Below, in pieces: positions 42,851 through 51,255 of a stretch of 64,000 nucleotides of DNA. This DNA is from Flavobacterium rivuli WB 3.3-2 = DSM 21788 (GTDB taxonomy: Bacteria; Bacteroidota; Bacteroidia; Flavobacteriales; Flavobacteriaceae). A program made the position numbers and the translations under genes. Position 1 is the first letter of the stretch. Each line of letters starts with the position of its first letter. Where the stretch lies: the NCBI RefSeq assembly GCF_000378485.1, contig NZ_KB899971.1, positions 1 to 64,000 on the forward strand, given 5' to 3'. The notes under the pieces were generated by a model, which worked only from the letters and a program-made list of their open reading frames with translations, ran no database searches and was not told the origin of the DNA.

Positions 42851-43750
42851 CTACACTTTTTGCATGATCTTTTCAATCTGCTCTGCAGATATCTCCGGAT
42901 TGGCCCCTGCCTCCCCTGCAACCAAAGCACCTAAGGCACAGGCAAAATCCACCGTTTTTTGTGGGTCGGCGCCAGTAAGTAAGCCGGTTATAAGTGCAGC
43001 AAGAAAAGAATCTCCCGCCCCTACAGTATCGGCAACGGTAATTGTATAACCATCGTTGCGGTACATAGTCCCGTTCCACAGTAACGTAGCCCCATGCTTA
43101 CCCTTAGTTACACAAACACCTTTTAACTTAGCTACATTGGCAACAAATACCATATTATCTTCGGGCAATGTGTGCTTAGAACCAAGGCTAACTGCAATTT
43201 CCAGCAACTCTTCGTCATTAAACTTTACAAAATCCGAAGCCTGCATAAGGTCTTCAAGCCCGGCTGCGGTATAGTTAGGCTTACGCAAATTAACATCAAA
43301 GACTTTATATACATCACTTTTAAGCAATTCTTCGAGCGATTTTTTAGATACCGTATCCCGGCATACGAGGCTGCCGTATATAAGCACATCGGCATTAGCC
43401 ACAAGGCTGCGGGCATGATCGTTTAAGGTTATTTTATCCCACGCCGACGGATATTTTATTTCGTAAGTGGCACTTCCCCTTTCATTTAATAAAACCTGAA
43501 CCACTCCTGTAGGATAATCATTATTTATTGTAATAGCGCCGGTATCCAGCCCCTGGTTACTTACATAAGCAATAATATCTTTGCCGTCGTTGTCATTACC
43601 CACACAGCTTATCATTGCCGCATTGCAACCCAGTGCCTGCATCCGCAAGGCTACATTAAGCGGTGCGCCGCCTATTTTTTTATCGTTGGCAAAAACATCC
43701 CACAGCACTTCGCCATAACATACAGCATTAAGCTTACCTTGGTTATACAT
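42851..43750 (-). CDS. PfkB-family carbohydrate kinase, probable fructokinase
   Basis: A 299-residue sugar kinase. N terminus CYGEVLWDVFANDKKIGGAPLNVALRMQALG carries the sugar-binding GGAPLNVA signature; the C-terminal ATP/catalytic motif is ADTVGAGDSFLAALITGLL with the catalytic Asp. The pattern GEVLWDV and the length fit fructokinases (D-fructose to fructose-6-phosphate), but other ketose substrates are possible. The gene stands alone, and no sugar transporter is adjacent. Confidence 0.88.
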   Translation of the reverse strand: MYNQGKLNAVCYGEVLWDVFANDKKIGGAPLNVALRMQALGCNAAMISCVGNDNDGKDIIAYVSNQGLDTGAITINNDYPTGVVQVLLNERGSATYEIKYPSAWDKITLNDHARSLVANADVLIYGSLVCRDTVSKKSLEELLKSDVYKVFDVNLRKPNYTAAGLEDLMQASDFVKFNDEELLEIAVSLGSKHTLPEDNMVFVANVAKLKGVCVTKGKHGATLLWNGTMYRNDGYTITVADTVGAGDSFLAALITGLLTGADPQKTVDFACALGALVAGEAGANPEISAEQIEKIMQKV

Positions 43751-43900
43751 AGTTAGTTGGTTTTTATTTTGGCAGTGCCGTTACTACAATTTTGGTAATA
43801 TGAAATCAAAGTCTAAAGTTATATAAACTCTTACACACAAAAATGTATCCAACTTATATATAGCGTTAACTTAACCTGTAATTTTTGTCTTTTTAACATA

Positions 43901-43930
43901 AAAAAGCGCAACCGGATTTCCGGTTGCGCC
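43901..43930 (-). terminator. Terminator of the first AraC gene
   Basis: GCGCAACCGG (43906-43915) pairs perfectly with CCGGTTGCGC (43920-43929), loop of four. On the minus strand five T follow. Similar GCGCAAC hairpins recur at 51207 and 52597. Confidence 0.88.
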
Positions 43931-43962
43931 AGTGTATATTTTATATTAGGTTCATGCAATGA

Positions 43963-44868
43963 TTAATTAAATGTTTGCCTAAACTCTAACGGCGATACAT
44001 TCATTTTCTTTTTAAATAGCTTATTGAATGACTGTGGATATTCGAAACCCAGATGATAGGCAATCTCTGCCACAGAAAGGTTTGTTACAGAGAGGTATTC
44101 TTTAGCCTTCTCTATAAGTTTATCATGAATGTGCTGTTGTGCACTTTGTCCTGTAAGCGATCGCAGCATATCGCTTAAATAATGTGGCGATACATTAAGT
44201 TTACTTGCTAAAGCTTCAACAGTAAGCAGGCCGTTTTTAAGGGTTTGTTCCTCTTTAAAACTATCATTAAGCAACTGTTCCATTTTAGTGAGTAAATCGT
44301 GATTTACGGCTTTGCGCGTAATAAACTGCCTTTCGTAAAAACGGTTGCTGTAGGTTAACAGTAAATCTATTTGAGAGAGTATTACGCCCTGTGTGTGCTT
44401 ATCTATATGCTGGTATTCTTCATCTATTTTTGTAAAGATATCGGCAATGTTCTTCTCTTCTTTATCCGAAAGGTGCAGTGCCTCGCTAACGCTGTAAGAA
44501 AAGAAACCATAGTCTTTAATAGCTGTGGCAAGCGCGTGGGCATATAAAAAATCGGGATGGAACAAAAGGGCAAGCCCAATACCGGAATCCGGGGTAGTAT
44601 CATCTGGCGTGTCAAGCGCCTGAATTTGCTTAGGCGCAATAAAAGTCATGAGGCCTTTATCATAATCATAATAGCGCTGGCCATACTTTACCTTTCCCAC
44701 GATCCCTCTTTTTAAAGACACGCAATAAAAATCCAGCGAAAACTGCTCCCTGAAAGTGTCATTGTTAAAACGCATGTCCTGAACACGCACCACACTAACT
44801 AACGGATGCAAAGGTTCCGGTAACGATACCAACCTATGAAATTGTGATATGGAATTGATGGTTCTCAT
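43963..44868 (-). CDS. AraC-family regulator, copy 1 of a paralogous pair
   Basis: A 301-residue regulator. The N-terminal domain is of a type that lacks a clear cupin HxH motif (FYCVSLKRGIVGKVKYGQRYYDYDKGLMTFIAPKQIQAL). The last 100 residues hold two helix-turn-helices (LTVEALASKLNVSPHYLSDMLRSLTG; LSVAEIAYHLGFEYPQSFNKLFKKK) and end SPLEFRQTFN. It is a close paralogue of the gene at 46837. It follows the SDR gene by 66 bases on the same strand; the dyad CAGGCAA-N16-TTGCCTG in the gap may be an operator or weak terminator. Confidence 0.92.
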   Translation of the reverse strand: MRTINSISQFHRLVSLPEPLHPLVSVVRVQDMRFNNDTFREQFSLDFYCVSLKRGIVGKVKYGQRYYDYDKGLMTFIAPKQIQALDTPDDTTPDSGIGLALLFHPDFLYAHALATAIKDYGFFSYSVSEALHLSDKEEKNIADIFTKIDEEYQHIDKHTQGVILSQIDLLLTYSNRFYERQFITRKAVNHDLLTKMEQLLNDSFKEEQTLKNGLLTVEALASKLNVSPHYLSDMLRSLTGQSAQQHIHDKLIEKAKEYLSVTNLSVAEIAYHLGFEYPQSFNKLFKKKMNVSPLEFRQTFN

Positions 44869-44882
44869 TTCAATTTTTTTAT

Positions 44883-44922
44883 AAAGTTACAACAGGCAAA
44901 TGTTTCTCAATCCAATTGCCTG
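44883..44922 (-). promoter_or_regulatory. Promoter/operator candidate before AraC copy 1
   Basis: TAACTTTA on the minus strand (44883-44890) differs from the -7 consensus only in its last base. The dyad CAGGCAA (44893-44899) / TTGCCTG (44916-44922) lies directly upstream across the expected -33 region. There is no T-run, so an operator is more likely than a terminator. Confidence 0.4.
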
Positions 44923-44934
44923 TACTTTTTAATG

Positions 44935-45738
44935 CTACCCAAGTATCATTGCCCTTATCTCTTTCCTCGATTCCTCACTGCCTATTTCAAGCCGCCTTGC
45001 GTAGGCCGCCTTTGCATCATCTCCTGCTATATAGCGTACCTGGTCTTTACCATCGGTTGCAGCCTCATAAACCACAGATGCAATAGCCTCAACGGGAGAT
45101 GCTGCTTCCATCATTCCGTCCATAATTGTAAATAGCTTGTCTTCTAACTCTTTATATTCAGGCATAGAATTCCTGTCCAGCGACCTGCCTAAAAAATCGG
45201 TAGCAAAACCACCCGGTGCAACGGTCTTAATTTTTATATTGTGTAGGCCAAGCTCGAACGACATACTCTCTGACCAGCCTTCTACACCAAATTTTGTAGC
45301 ATGGTAAAGGGAATGCAACGGAAACGCCAGCAGCCCGCCCATAGATGTTGTGCTTATAAACACACCATTCCTCTTTTTCCTAAAGTGTGGAATAAATGCC
45401 TGCGTAACCCTTAACACACCAAGCAGGTTTGTATTTATTTGCCTTAAAACCTGTTCATCGCTAAAGGCTTCCAGAGCGCCCATCAGTCCATAACCGGCAT
45501 TATTAAACACCACATCTATACTGTGCTGGGCAATAGCTTTTGCTGCCGTGGTTTTAATTTGCTCCGGGTTTGTAACGTCGAGCGGTAAAAGGGTAACGTT
45601 TTCTAATTGTATAAGTTCTGTTTCTTTTTCAGGGTTGCGCATGGTAGCGAGAACATTCCAGCCCTCAGACTGAAACAACTTTGCTGTAGCTTTGCCTAAA
45701 CCTGAAGATGCTCCTGTAATAAAAATTGTATTTGCCAT
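44935..45738 (-). CDS. SDR-family oxidoreductase, copy 1
   Basis: A 267-residue short-chain dehydrogenase. NAD(P) binding TGASSGLGKATAKLF (TGxxxGxG); NNAG in DVVFNNAGYGLMG; active-site Ser in FISTTSMGG and YHATKFGVEGW (Tyr-x-x-x-Lys). The substrate cannot be predicted. It heads a two-gene unit with AraC copy 1 and is divergent from the second SDR gene; the promoters face away from a 190-base gap with two pairs of direct repeats. Confidence 0.93.
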   Translation of the reverse strand: MANTIFITGASSGLGKATAKLFQSEGWNVLATMRNPEKETELIQLENVTLLPLDVTNPEQIKTTAAKAIAQHSIDVVFNNAGYGLMGALEAFSDEQVLRQINTNLLGVLRVTQAFIPHFRKKRNGVFISTTSMGGLLAFPLHSLYHATKFGVEGWSESMSFELGLHNIKIKTVAPGGFATDFLGRSLDRNSMPEYKELEDKLFTIMDGMMEAASPVEAIASVVYEAATDGKDQVRYIAGDDAKAAYARRLEIGSEESRKEIRAMILG

Positions 45739-45764
45739 TTCTTTGTTGTTAAAAATTTACACGA

Positions 45765-45822
45765 CAAAGTTGCAACAAGTAAAACCGCTGCGTGTTTCCA
45801 AAACGGGGTTAGTTGTTTCCAA
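45765..45822 (-). promoter_or_regulatory. SDR copy 1 promoter with paired 21-base-spaced direct repeats
   Basis: CAACTTTG (45765-45772, minus strand) is a -7 box with one mismatch. TGTTTCCAAA occurs at 45792-45801 and again at 45813-45822, start to start 21 bases. The pair lies across the -33 to -60 region, where an AraC-family activator would sit. Confidence 0.5.
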
Positions 45823-45842
45823 ACTAAAGACGGCATTCTCAA

Positions 45843-45901
45843 TTAGGCTACTTAAACCCTCATTTAGGCTAAAAGCAAGACCATGTATAACCAGACCTTT
45901 G
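45843..45901 (+). promoter_or_regulatory. SDR copy 2 promoter with paired 21-base-spaced direct repeats
   Basis: TTAGGCTA occurs at 45843-45850 and 45864-45871, again 21 bases apart. Downstream, GACCTTTG (45894-45901) is a -7 box with one mismatch, 28 bases before the ATG at 45929. The arrangement mirrors that of the opposite promoter but with a different repeat word. Confidence 0.5.
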
Positions 45902-45928
45902 TTATGTTATTAATTTAAAACATACAAC

Positions 45929-46768
45929 ATGTCTAATAGTAGTAAAACAGGAAAAGTTTGGTTCATTACAGGTGCATCGCGCGGTTTTGGCCGTGTGTGG
46001 GCAGATGCCGCACTTAAACGCGGCGATAAAGTTGCTGCCACAGCACGCAGCCTTGCAAGCATTGCCGGCCTTAAAGAACAATATGGGGATAATGTACTTA
46101 CGCTGGAACTTGATGTAACCAATGCAGAACAGGTAAAGGCAACCGTAGCGCAAGCCCACGCCCACTTTGGCAGGCTGGATGTTGTTCTTAACAATGCCGG
46201 ATATTCGCTCGTGGGTACCATAGAAGAGTGCAGTGCAGATGACATAAGGGCACTGTATGAAACAAATATATTAGGTCCGGTTGCCGTAATACAGGCTGCT
46301 TTGCCACTCTTAAGAGCACAGGGCTACGGGCATATTATGGGCACATCGAGCAACCTGGGCCATGTAACGCTGCCGGTTATAGGTTACTATGCCTCTTCTA
46401 AATGGGCTTTTGAGGCCATACACGAAAGCCTTGCTACAGAGGTTAAAGCCTTTGGCATTAAAGTTACCATTATAGAACCGGGTGCTTATGCTACCGAGTT
46501 TGGCAGTGCAGACTCTTTAAAGTTTGCCGCAGGCCTTGACATTTACACTGATTTTAAAGAAAACTTTTTTAAAGATTTAAGCAATCTTGAAAGAGGAAAC
46601 CCGGAGGCCACGCCAAATGCCGTCTTTGCAGTTGTGGATGCAGAGAATCCGCCTTTACGTATACACCTGGGCAGCCATAACCTGCCGTGGGTAAAAACAG
46701 CGTATGCCGAGAGAATGGCAGAATGGGAAAAATGGGATGATGTGGCATCTGCGGCGCAGGGTATTTAA
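45929..46768 (+). CDS. SDR-family oxidoreductase, copy 2
   Basis: A 279-residue short-chain dehydrogenase with TGASRGFGRVWADAAL, NNAG in DVVLNNAGYSLVG, and the YYASSKWAFEAI catalytic Tyr-Lys motif. It is a paralogue of the SDR at 44935 but differs in the substrate-binding C-terminal part (GLDIYTDFKENFFKDLSN). AraC copy 2 follows by 68 bases on the same strand. The reaction is unknown. Confidence 0.93.
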   Translation: MSNSSKTGKVWFITGASRGFGRVWADAALKRGDKVAATARSLASIAGLKEQYGDNVLTLELDVTNAEQVKATVAQAHAHFGRLDVVLNNAGYSLVGTIEECSADDIRALYETNILGPVAVIQAALPLLRAQGYGHIMGTSSNLGHVTLPVIGYYASSKWAFEAIHESLATEVKAFGIKVTIIEPGAYATEFGSADSLKFAAGLDIYTDFKENFFKDLSNLERGNPEATPNAVFAVVDAENPPLRIHLGSHNLPWVKTAYAERMAEWEKWDDVASAAQGI

Positions 46769-46788
46769 AAAACAAAATAATATGCAGG

Positions 46789-46819
46789 ATAACCGGTAAA
46801 TCAATATCGGTTATCTTTG
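46789..46819 (+). promoter_or_regulatory. Promoter of AraC copy 2 with overlapping dyad
   Basis: TATCTTTG (46812-46819) is an exact -7 box, 17 bases from the ATG at 46837. The dyad ATAACCG (46789-46795) / CGGTTAT (46808-46814) overlaps its 5' edge, a position suited to repression, including self-repression. Confidence 0.5.
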
Positions 46820-46836
46820 TTATAAAAACCTATGAG

Positions 46837-47760
46837 ATGAATAAGGAAGAAAACATCCCGTTAAATTTTGCCTCATTAACAGAGGCTGCACGTGCCTTTG
46901 GCCTGGCACAGCCCCAGCATCCGCTTATAACACTTATAGACAGCGAAAGCAACAAGGTTGTAGAAACTGCCGTACACCAGCCTCATGTACTAAACTTTTA
47001 CAAAATATCCTATAAGCCAAGCCTTAGCGGCAAGTTAAAATACGGCCAGCATTACTATGATTTTGATGAAGGTGGGTTGCTTTTTGCCGCACCTAACCAA
47101 ATTATTGGGCCGGATGTTGCCGGTAACGGCAAAATATGTTCGCTTTACACGCTGCTCATTCATCCTGATTTTTTATTGTCGTATCCGTTAGCAAAAACCA
47201 TAAAACAGTATGGCTTTTTTTCCTATTCGGCTAACGAGGCATTGCATTTATCTGACGCTGAAAAGGACACTATAATCTCTTTATTTAAAATTATTGAAGA
47301 CGAACTTAACAGCAGGATAGACGATTTTAGCCAGGACGTTATTATATCTCAAATAGAGTTGCTGCTTAACTATGCCAACCGATTTTACAAACGCCAGTTT
47401 ATTACCCGCAAGGCAGTAAGTAATACCATGCTGCAAAAACTGGAAGAAATTTTAGAAGAGTATTTTAATACCGAAAAATCTGTAAACCACGGAATACCTA
47501 CTGTACAATACCTGGCCGATACTTTAAATATATCTGCAAGTTACTTAAGCGATATGCTACGATCCCTTACCGGGCATAATACACAGCACCACATACACCA
47601 TAAATTAATAGAAAAGGCTAAAGAAAAACTATCTGCCACAGAACTTTCTATAAGCGAGATTGCTTATGCCCTGGGTTTTGAGCATCCGCAATCGTTCAGC
47701 AAGCTATTTAAAACAAAAACAAGTGTATCGCCCTTACAATTCAGGCAGTCGTTTAACTAA
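46837..47760 (+). CDS. AraC-family regulator, copy 2 of a paralogous pair
   Basis: A 307-residue regulator aligned end to end with the gene at 43963: both have LKYGQ/VKYGQ-HYYDFDEG, FYKRQFITRKAV, YLSDMLRSLTG and a C-terminal SPLQFRQSFN. The helix-turn-helix pair is in the last 100 residues. It probably controls the SDR gene beside it. The final 21 bases of its coding sequence occur once more, as an isolated direct repeat, at 48955-48975. Confidence 0.92.
   Translation: MNKEENIPLNFASLTEAARAFGLAQPQHPLITLIDSESNKVVETAVHQPHVLNFYKISYKPSLSGKLKYGQHYYDFDEGGLLFAAPNQIIGPDVAGNGKICSLYTLLIHPDFLLSYPLAKTIKQYGFFSYSANEALHLSDAEKDTIISLFKIIEDELNSRIDDFSQDVIISQIELLLNYANRFYKRQFITRKAVSNTMLQKLEEILEEYFNTEKSVNHGIPTVQYLADTLNISASYLSDMLRSLTGHNTQHHIHHKLIEKAKEKLSATELSISEIAYALGFEHPQSFSKLFKTKTSVSPLQFRQSFN
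47740..47760 (+). repeat. 21-base direct repeat, copy 1 (3' end of AraC copy 2)
   Basis: TTCAGGCAG...TTTAACTAA, encoding FRQSFN and the stop codon. An identical 21-base word lies at 48955-48975, on the far side of the nitronate monooxygenase pseudogene. Confidence 0.85.
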
Positions 47761-48803
47761 TTACAAATAGCTTATCAAAGCTTTAATAATAGCATCTGTT
47801 GAAGCTCTTTTACTTTTCCCCGCAGATTGCCCTGCCCATAGTGCAATAAAATCTTTTATATTATTTTGCTGGGCAAAGCTCCTTACAGGTGCCATTAACT
47901 GATTTTGCAAAGTATAGTATGGGATTTCAAGACCGGCGGCATCCATCTCTTTCATAAATTCGTTTGCAATGCCCCTTGCCCAACGTCCGGAAAATGCCCT
48001 TGTAAGAACTGTAGCAGTATCATCTGCATTAAGCACGGCTGTTTTATAGGCTTCGCTGGCAGTACTTTCGTGTGCTGTGATAAATGGTGTGCCTATTTGC
48101 ACACCAGATGCTCCAAGCGCAAGCGCAGCATTAATAGTCTTACTGTCATAAATACCTCCCGCTGCAAGCAGCGGTACATTAACCTCATCGGCTATTTGAG
48201 GCAAAAGCGAAAACAGCCCAACCTGTGGCAGTACCTCATCGTGCAAAAAAGTGCCCCTGTGCCCCCAGCCTCTATACCCTGCACAGCTATAACATCTACC
48301 CCGGTAGCTGCTAAAACCTTAGCTTCGGCAACAGTTGTGGCGGTTCCTGCTAAAATAGTACCTTTGGCTTTTAAGGCGGCAATTACTTCTTCTTTAAGCT
48401 GTCCAAAAGTAAAACTTACTACAGGAATGTCTTGCTGCAACAGGATGTCTATTACATCTTCGTAGTAGTAAAAGCGAAATTCGTCAATGTCCTGCCTTTC
48501 AAATGGTATTGTATACTTCGCACAAATGCGTTCCAGGAAATCCTGCATTAACGCTAACTTATGGGCCTGTACTTTAGCGGCCGGCAAATGCGCAAACAGG
48601 TTAACGGCAAACGGTTTATCTGTCAGGCTTTTTGTTTCTTTAATTAAGGAAGACACCCTATCGGGCGACAGGCCACCTGCAGGCAGCGAGCCAAGTGCCC
48701 CTGCATTGCAAACTGCAGCAACCATAGAGGGCGATGTAACCCCAAGCATAGGCGCCTGAACAATAGGGTATTTTATATTAAAAAGCCTTGTAATTTCCTG
48801 CAT
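47761..48803 (-). pseudogene. Nitronate monooxygenase-like gene with a frameshift
   Basis: Two overlapping frames make one NAD(P)H-dependent FMN oxidoreductase of the nitronate monooxygenase / 2-nitropropane dioxygenase family. The first (from the ATG at 48803) begins MQEITRLFNIKYPIVQAPMLG and runs to GVDVIAVQGIEAGG. The second resumes with HDEVLPQVGLFSLLPQIADEVNVPLLAAGGIY and continues to the stop at 47761, including GASGVQIGTPFITA. The break is at the run of five C at 48262-48266 (G on the coding strand); one extra G would restore GIEAGGHRGTFLHDE. A sequencing error in this homopolymer is as likely as a real frameshift. The gene reads against AraC copy 2 and adjoins its stop codon. Confidence 0.85.
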
Positions 48804-48954
48804 AGCTGTATTATTTGTGCACATACACTCCTTTACTATAAAGTTACAAATAAATGGCATGCCTGCATTTTAATTTTATAAACATAAAAAACGCAACCCA
48901 AATTATTGACGGGTAAATAATTACAGTAATTAAATAGCAACGTTTGCTGTAGCT

Positions 48955-48975
48955 TTCAGGCAGTCGTTTAACTAA
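48955..48975 (+). repeat. 21-base direct repeat, copy 2 (isolated AraC 3' remnant)
   Basis: Identical over 21 bases to 47740-47760, but with no AraC coding sequence in front of it (a stop lies a few codons upstream in this frame). With copy 1 it brackets the nitronate monooxygenase pseudogene as direct repeats. Confidence 0.85.
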
Positions 48976-49006
48976 CACAAATAAACCTATATGCTCATTA
49001 CATACG

Positions 49007-50161
49007 CTATGTAAACAGCTCTATTATTTTTGATAATCCCTCCTGAGAGTGCATCCAGTGGGTATTATCTAACGATTCTTGCCCCACCTCTGCAAACCTT
49101 TTAAACATTTCCTCTTCATAGCCTGCAATTGCCGATTTTAAATTTGTAAAACTGTTTCCCGTTAGGCTATCACTTAACTGTAGCGCATCAAGCATTGCTA
49201 TATTTACCCCTTCGCCTGCATAAGGCGGCATCAGGTGGGCGGCATCACCTATCAGGGTAATATCCGGTTGCGCTTTCCAGTACTGGTTTAATGGCATGCA
49301 GTATAATGGCCTTGGTGTAAAATAGCTTTCGGTATATTCAAATAGTTCCTGCCACGAGTCATCCCATGCAGCATATTCGTTTTTAAACCATTCTAAAATC
49401 TTTATATTGTCTTTAAAATCAGTGCCACTTTCTTTAACCCAGCCATCAACTGCTTTAAAACCTATATAAAAATCCAGGCTGCCATCGCCCTTGGCACTCA
49501 TGGTTATTGTTTTGCTGTCGCCAAAAGCCATGATCTTGCCCCCCTGTAGCAGCTTGTAAATTTTTGGGGCGTTGTTTTTAGCGTCATAAATATTGCGTTC
49601 TAAAATAGTAACGCCGGAATAAAAAGGTTTAACGGGTGTAACAAACGGTCGAATTTTAGAGTTTGCGCCATCGGCACCTACAATAACATCTGCAATGGCA
49701 GTAGTCCCGTTTTTAAAAATTATTTGCCAGGCATCGTCAACTTTTTTAAGCGACACAATGTGGCTGTCCCATATAACGGTATCGGGCTGTAACGAATTCA
49801 GCAACAGGTCCCTTAATGGCGCACGGTCAATTTCCGGCCTAAACCATTCGTCGCCAAAATTGTCCGCAGGCTCTTTGCCATGTTCGTCAAAAAAAATAAC
49901 ACCATCTTTATTAAGAATACGAATCTTATCGGCACCCGGCCTGTAATTTTCTTTAAAGGCGTCCATTAGTCCTGCTGCTTCGAGCGCCTTAAGGCCCGAT
50001 TGGTAATGCAGGTCGAGTGTTGCGCCCTGCACGCGCACGTCTCTGCTGCTGTCTCTTTCATATACTTTTACAGTAACTCCTTTGTTTTGCAAAAGCCTTG
50101 CAAGTGTTAGCCCGCCGGGGCCACCGCCTATTATAGCTATACTCTTATTATGTAACAACAT
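49007..50161 (-). CDS. TetX-like FAD-dependent monooxygenase
   Basis: A 384-residue class A flavin monooxygenase. FAD motif IAIIGGGPGGLTLARLLQNKGVTVKVYERD, then RVQGATLDLHYQSGLKALEAAGL, RPEIDRAPLRDLLLNSLQPDTVIWD and IGDAAHLMPPYAGEGVNIAMLDAL. Length and these blocks resemble the tetracycline-inactivating TetX enzymes of Bacteroidota, though identity is partial by eye, and many homologues in this clade have other substrates. It is divergent from an AraC gene at 50240, a common arrangement for inducible detoxification. Antibiotic resistance is not shown. Confidence 0.88.
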   Translation of the reverse strand: MLLHNKSIAIIGGGPGGLTLARLLQNKGVTVKVYERDSSRDVRVQGATLDLHYQSGLKALEAAGLMDAFKENYRPGADKIRILNKDGVIFFDEHGKEPADNFGDEWFRPEIDRAPLRDLLLNSLQPDTVIWDSHIVSLKKVDDAWQIIFKNGTTAIADVIVGADGANSKIRPFVTPVKPFYSGVTILERNIYDAKNNAPKIYKLLQGGKIMAFGDSKTITMSAKGDGSLDFYIGFKAVDGWVKESGTDFKDNIKILEWFKNEYAAWDDSWQELFEYTESYFTPRPLYCMPLNQYWKAQPDITLIGDAAHLMPPYAGEGVNIAMLDALQLSDSLTGNSFTNLKSAIAGYEEEMFKRFAEVGQESLDNTHWMHSQEGLSKIIELFT

Positions 50162-50180
50162 ATTTTTATTATTTATATTA

Positions 50181-50188
50181 CAAAATTA
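50181..50188 (-). promoter_or_regulatory. -7 box of the TetX-like gene
   Basis: TAATTTTG on the minus strand matches the consensus exactly, 19 bases upstream of the ATG. The short dyad CTATTT (50214-50219) / AAATAG (50228-50233) on the other side of the gap could be an operator for the divergent AraC gene. Confidence 0.45.
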
Positions 50189-50239
50189 AAAATACCTTTA
50201 CAGTTAAAATAACCTATTTAGATACTAAAATAGTCGTAA

Positions 50240-51205
50240 ATGAAAATATCGCTTATTGATAAAGGTTTGGGCATCATGTCTCAATTTGCCCAGGCAATTG
50301 GGGCAACCGTTAGCGGCCGGTTTATTTACATACCTAAAAGTAAAGGGTCTGGTTATATTACGGGCTTTAACTGGGATAACGGCATGCGCATGCTGCTGCG
50401 CAATTACCACCTTAAAGAAAATGTTATTATTGAGCGCACAAATGAACTGACAGACGATCAGGACGACATTGTTTTTATGCTAAGCGGTGTGTTTTCATCG
50501 CATATTCAGCCCGAAAAACAGCTATATACAGAACAGGCAAATGTGCTTATATGCAGGCATGCCGTTTCATCTGTAATAGAAATGCCGCCGGATACCATTT
50601 TTGGGAGTATTACAATTGCAGTACCAAGACAGTACCTGCATAGATTTTTTAGCGAAGTAAACCACCCTGTAATTAAAAGCATTCTGGAGGCTAAGAATAA
50701 TTTTGTATTTGAAAGCGGCATATCGTCCGAAATAATAAAAACCGCTAACGACATATTGAACCAACCCGTGCCTGAAAACCTGGAAAACTATTACTACAGG
50801 TTAAAATGCGAAGAGTTATTATGCAATGTTTTTAACTTGCTCATGCAGCGTGAGGCTGTGCCGCCAAGCAGTATGCACATAAACGATATAAAAGCTATAT
50901 ATGCTATAAAAGCGCATTTACAGTCTTACCTTAATGAGCCGCCTAATATTGCCTTACTCGCTAAACAGGCTAATATGAGCCAGCCAAAATTGCGCAAGCT
51001 TTTTAGGCAAACCTTTGGCAAAGGCATTTTTGATTATTACCAAACTGCCCGTATGCAGGAAGCTGCAAGGTTACTAAAAGAAATGCGGTTATCTGTTTCA
51101 GAAGTTGGCTACCAATTAGGCTTTACAAACCTTAGCCACTTCTCAAAAGTTTTTGAAAAGCATATTGGCATGAAACCCAAGAAATATTCGGCCAGTGAAA
51201 ACTAA
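50240..51205 (+). CDS. AraC-family regulator divergent from the TetX-like gene
   Basis: A 321-residue regulator with an N-terminal domain of unrecognised type (residues 1-215) and a C-terminal helix-turn-helix pair (PNIALLAKQANMSQPKLRKLFRQTFGKGIFDYYQTARMQEA; LSVSEVGYQLGFTNLSHFSKVFEKHIGMKPKKY). It is not closely related to the pair at 43963 and 46837. It is the probable regulator of the monooxygenase gene. Confidence 0.92.
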   Translation: MKISLIDKGLGIMSQFAQAIGATVSGRFIYIPKSKGSGYITGFNWDNGMRMLLRNYHLKENVIIERTNELTDDQDDIVFMLSGVFSSHIQPEKQLYTEQANVLICRHAVSSVIEMPPDTIFGSITIAVPRQYLHRFFSEVNHPVIKSILEAKNNFVFESGISSEIIKTANDILNQPVPENLENYYYRLKCEELLCNVFNLLMQREAVPPSSMHINDIKAIYAIKAHLQSYLNEPPNIALLAKQANMSQPKLRKLFRQTFGKGIFDYYQTARMQEAARLLKEMRLSVSEVGYQLGFTNLSHFSKVFEKHIGMKPKKYSASEN

Positions 51206-51206
51206 A

Positions 51207-51234
51207 AAAGCGCAACCAAAAACTGATTGCGCTT
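51207..51234 (-). terminator. GCGCAAC-type terminator
   Basis: GCGCAACC (51210-51217) pairs with GATTGCGC (51225-51232) with wobble pairs, followed on the minus strand by six T. It serves the NmrA-like gene and perhaps also ends the AraC transcript. Confidence 0.7.
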
Positions 51235-51255
51235 GTAGCAGTAAAGCCTTGCTAT

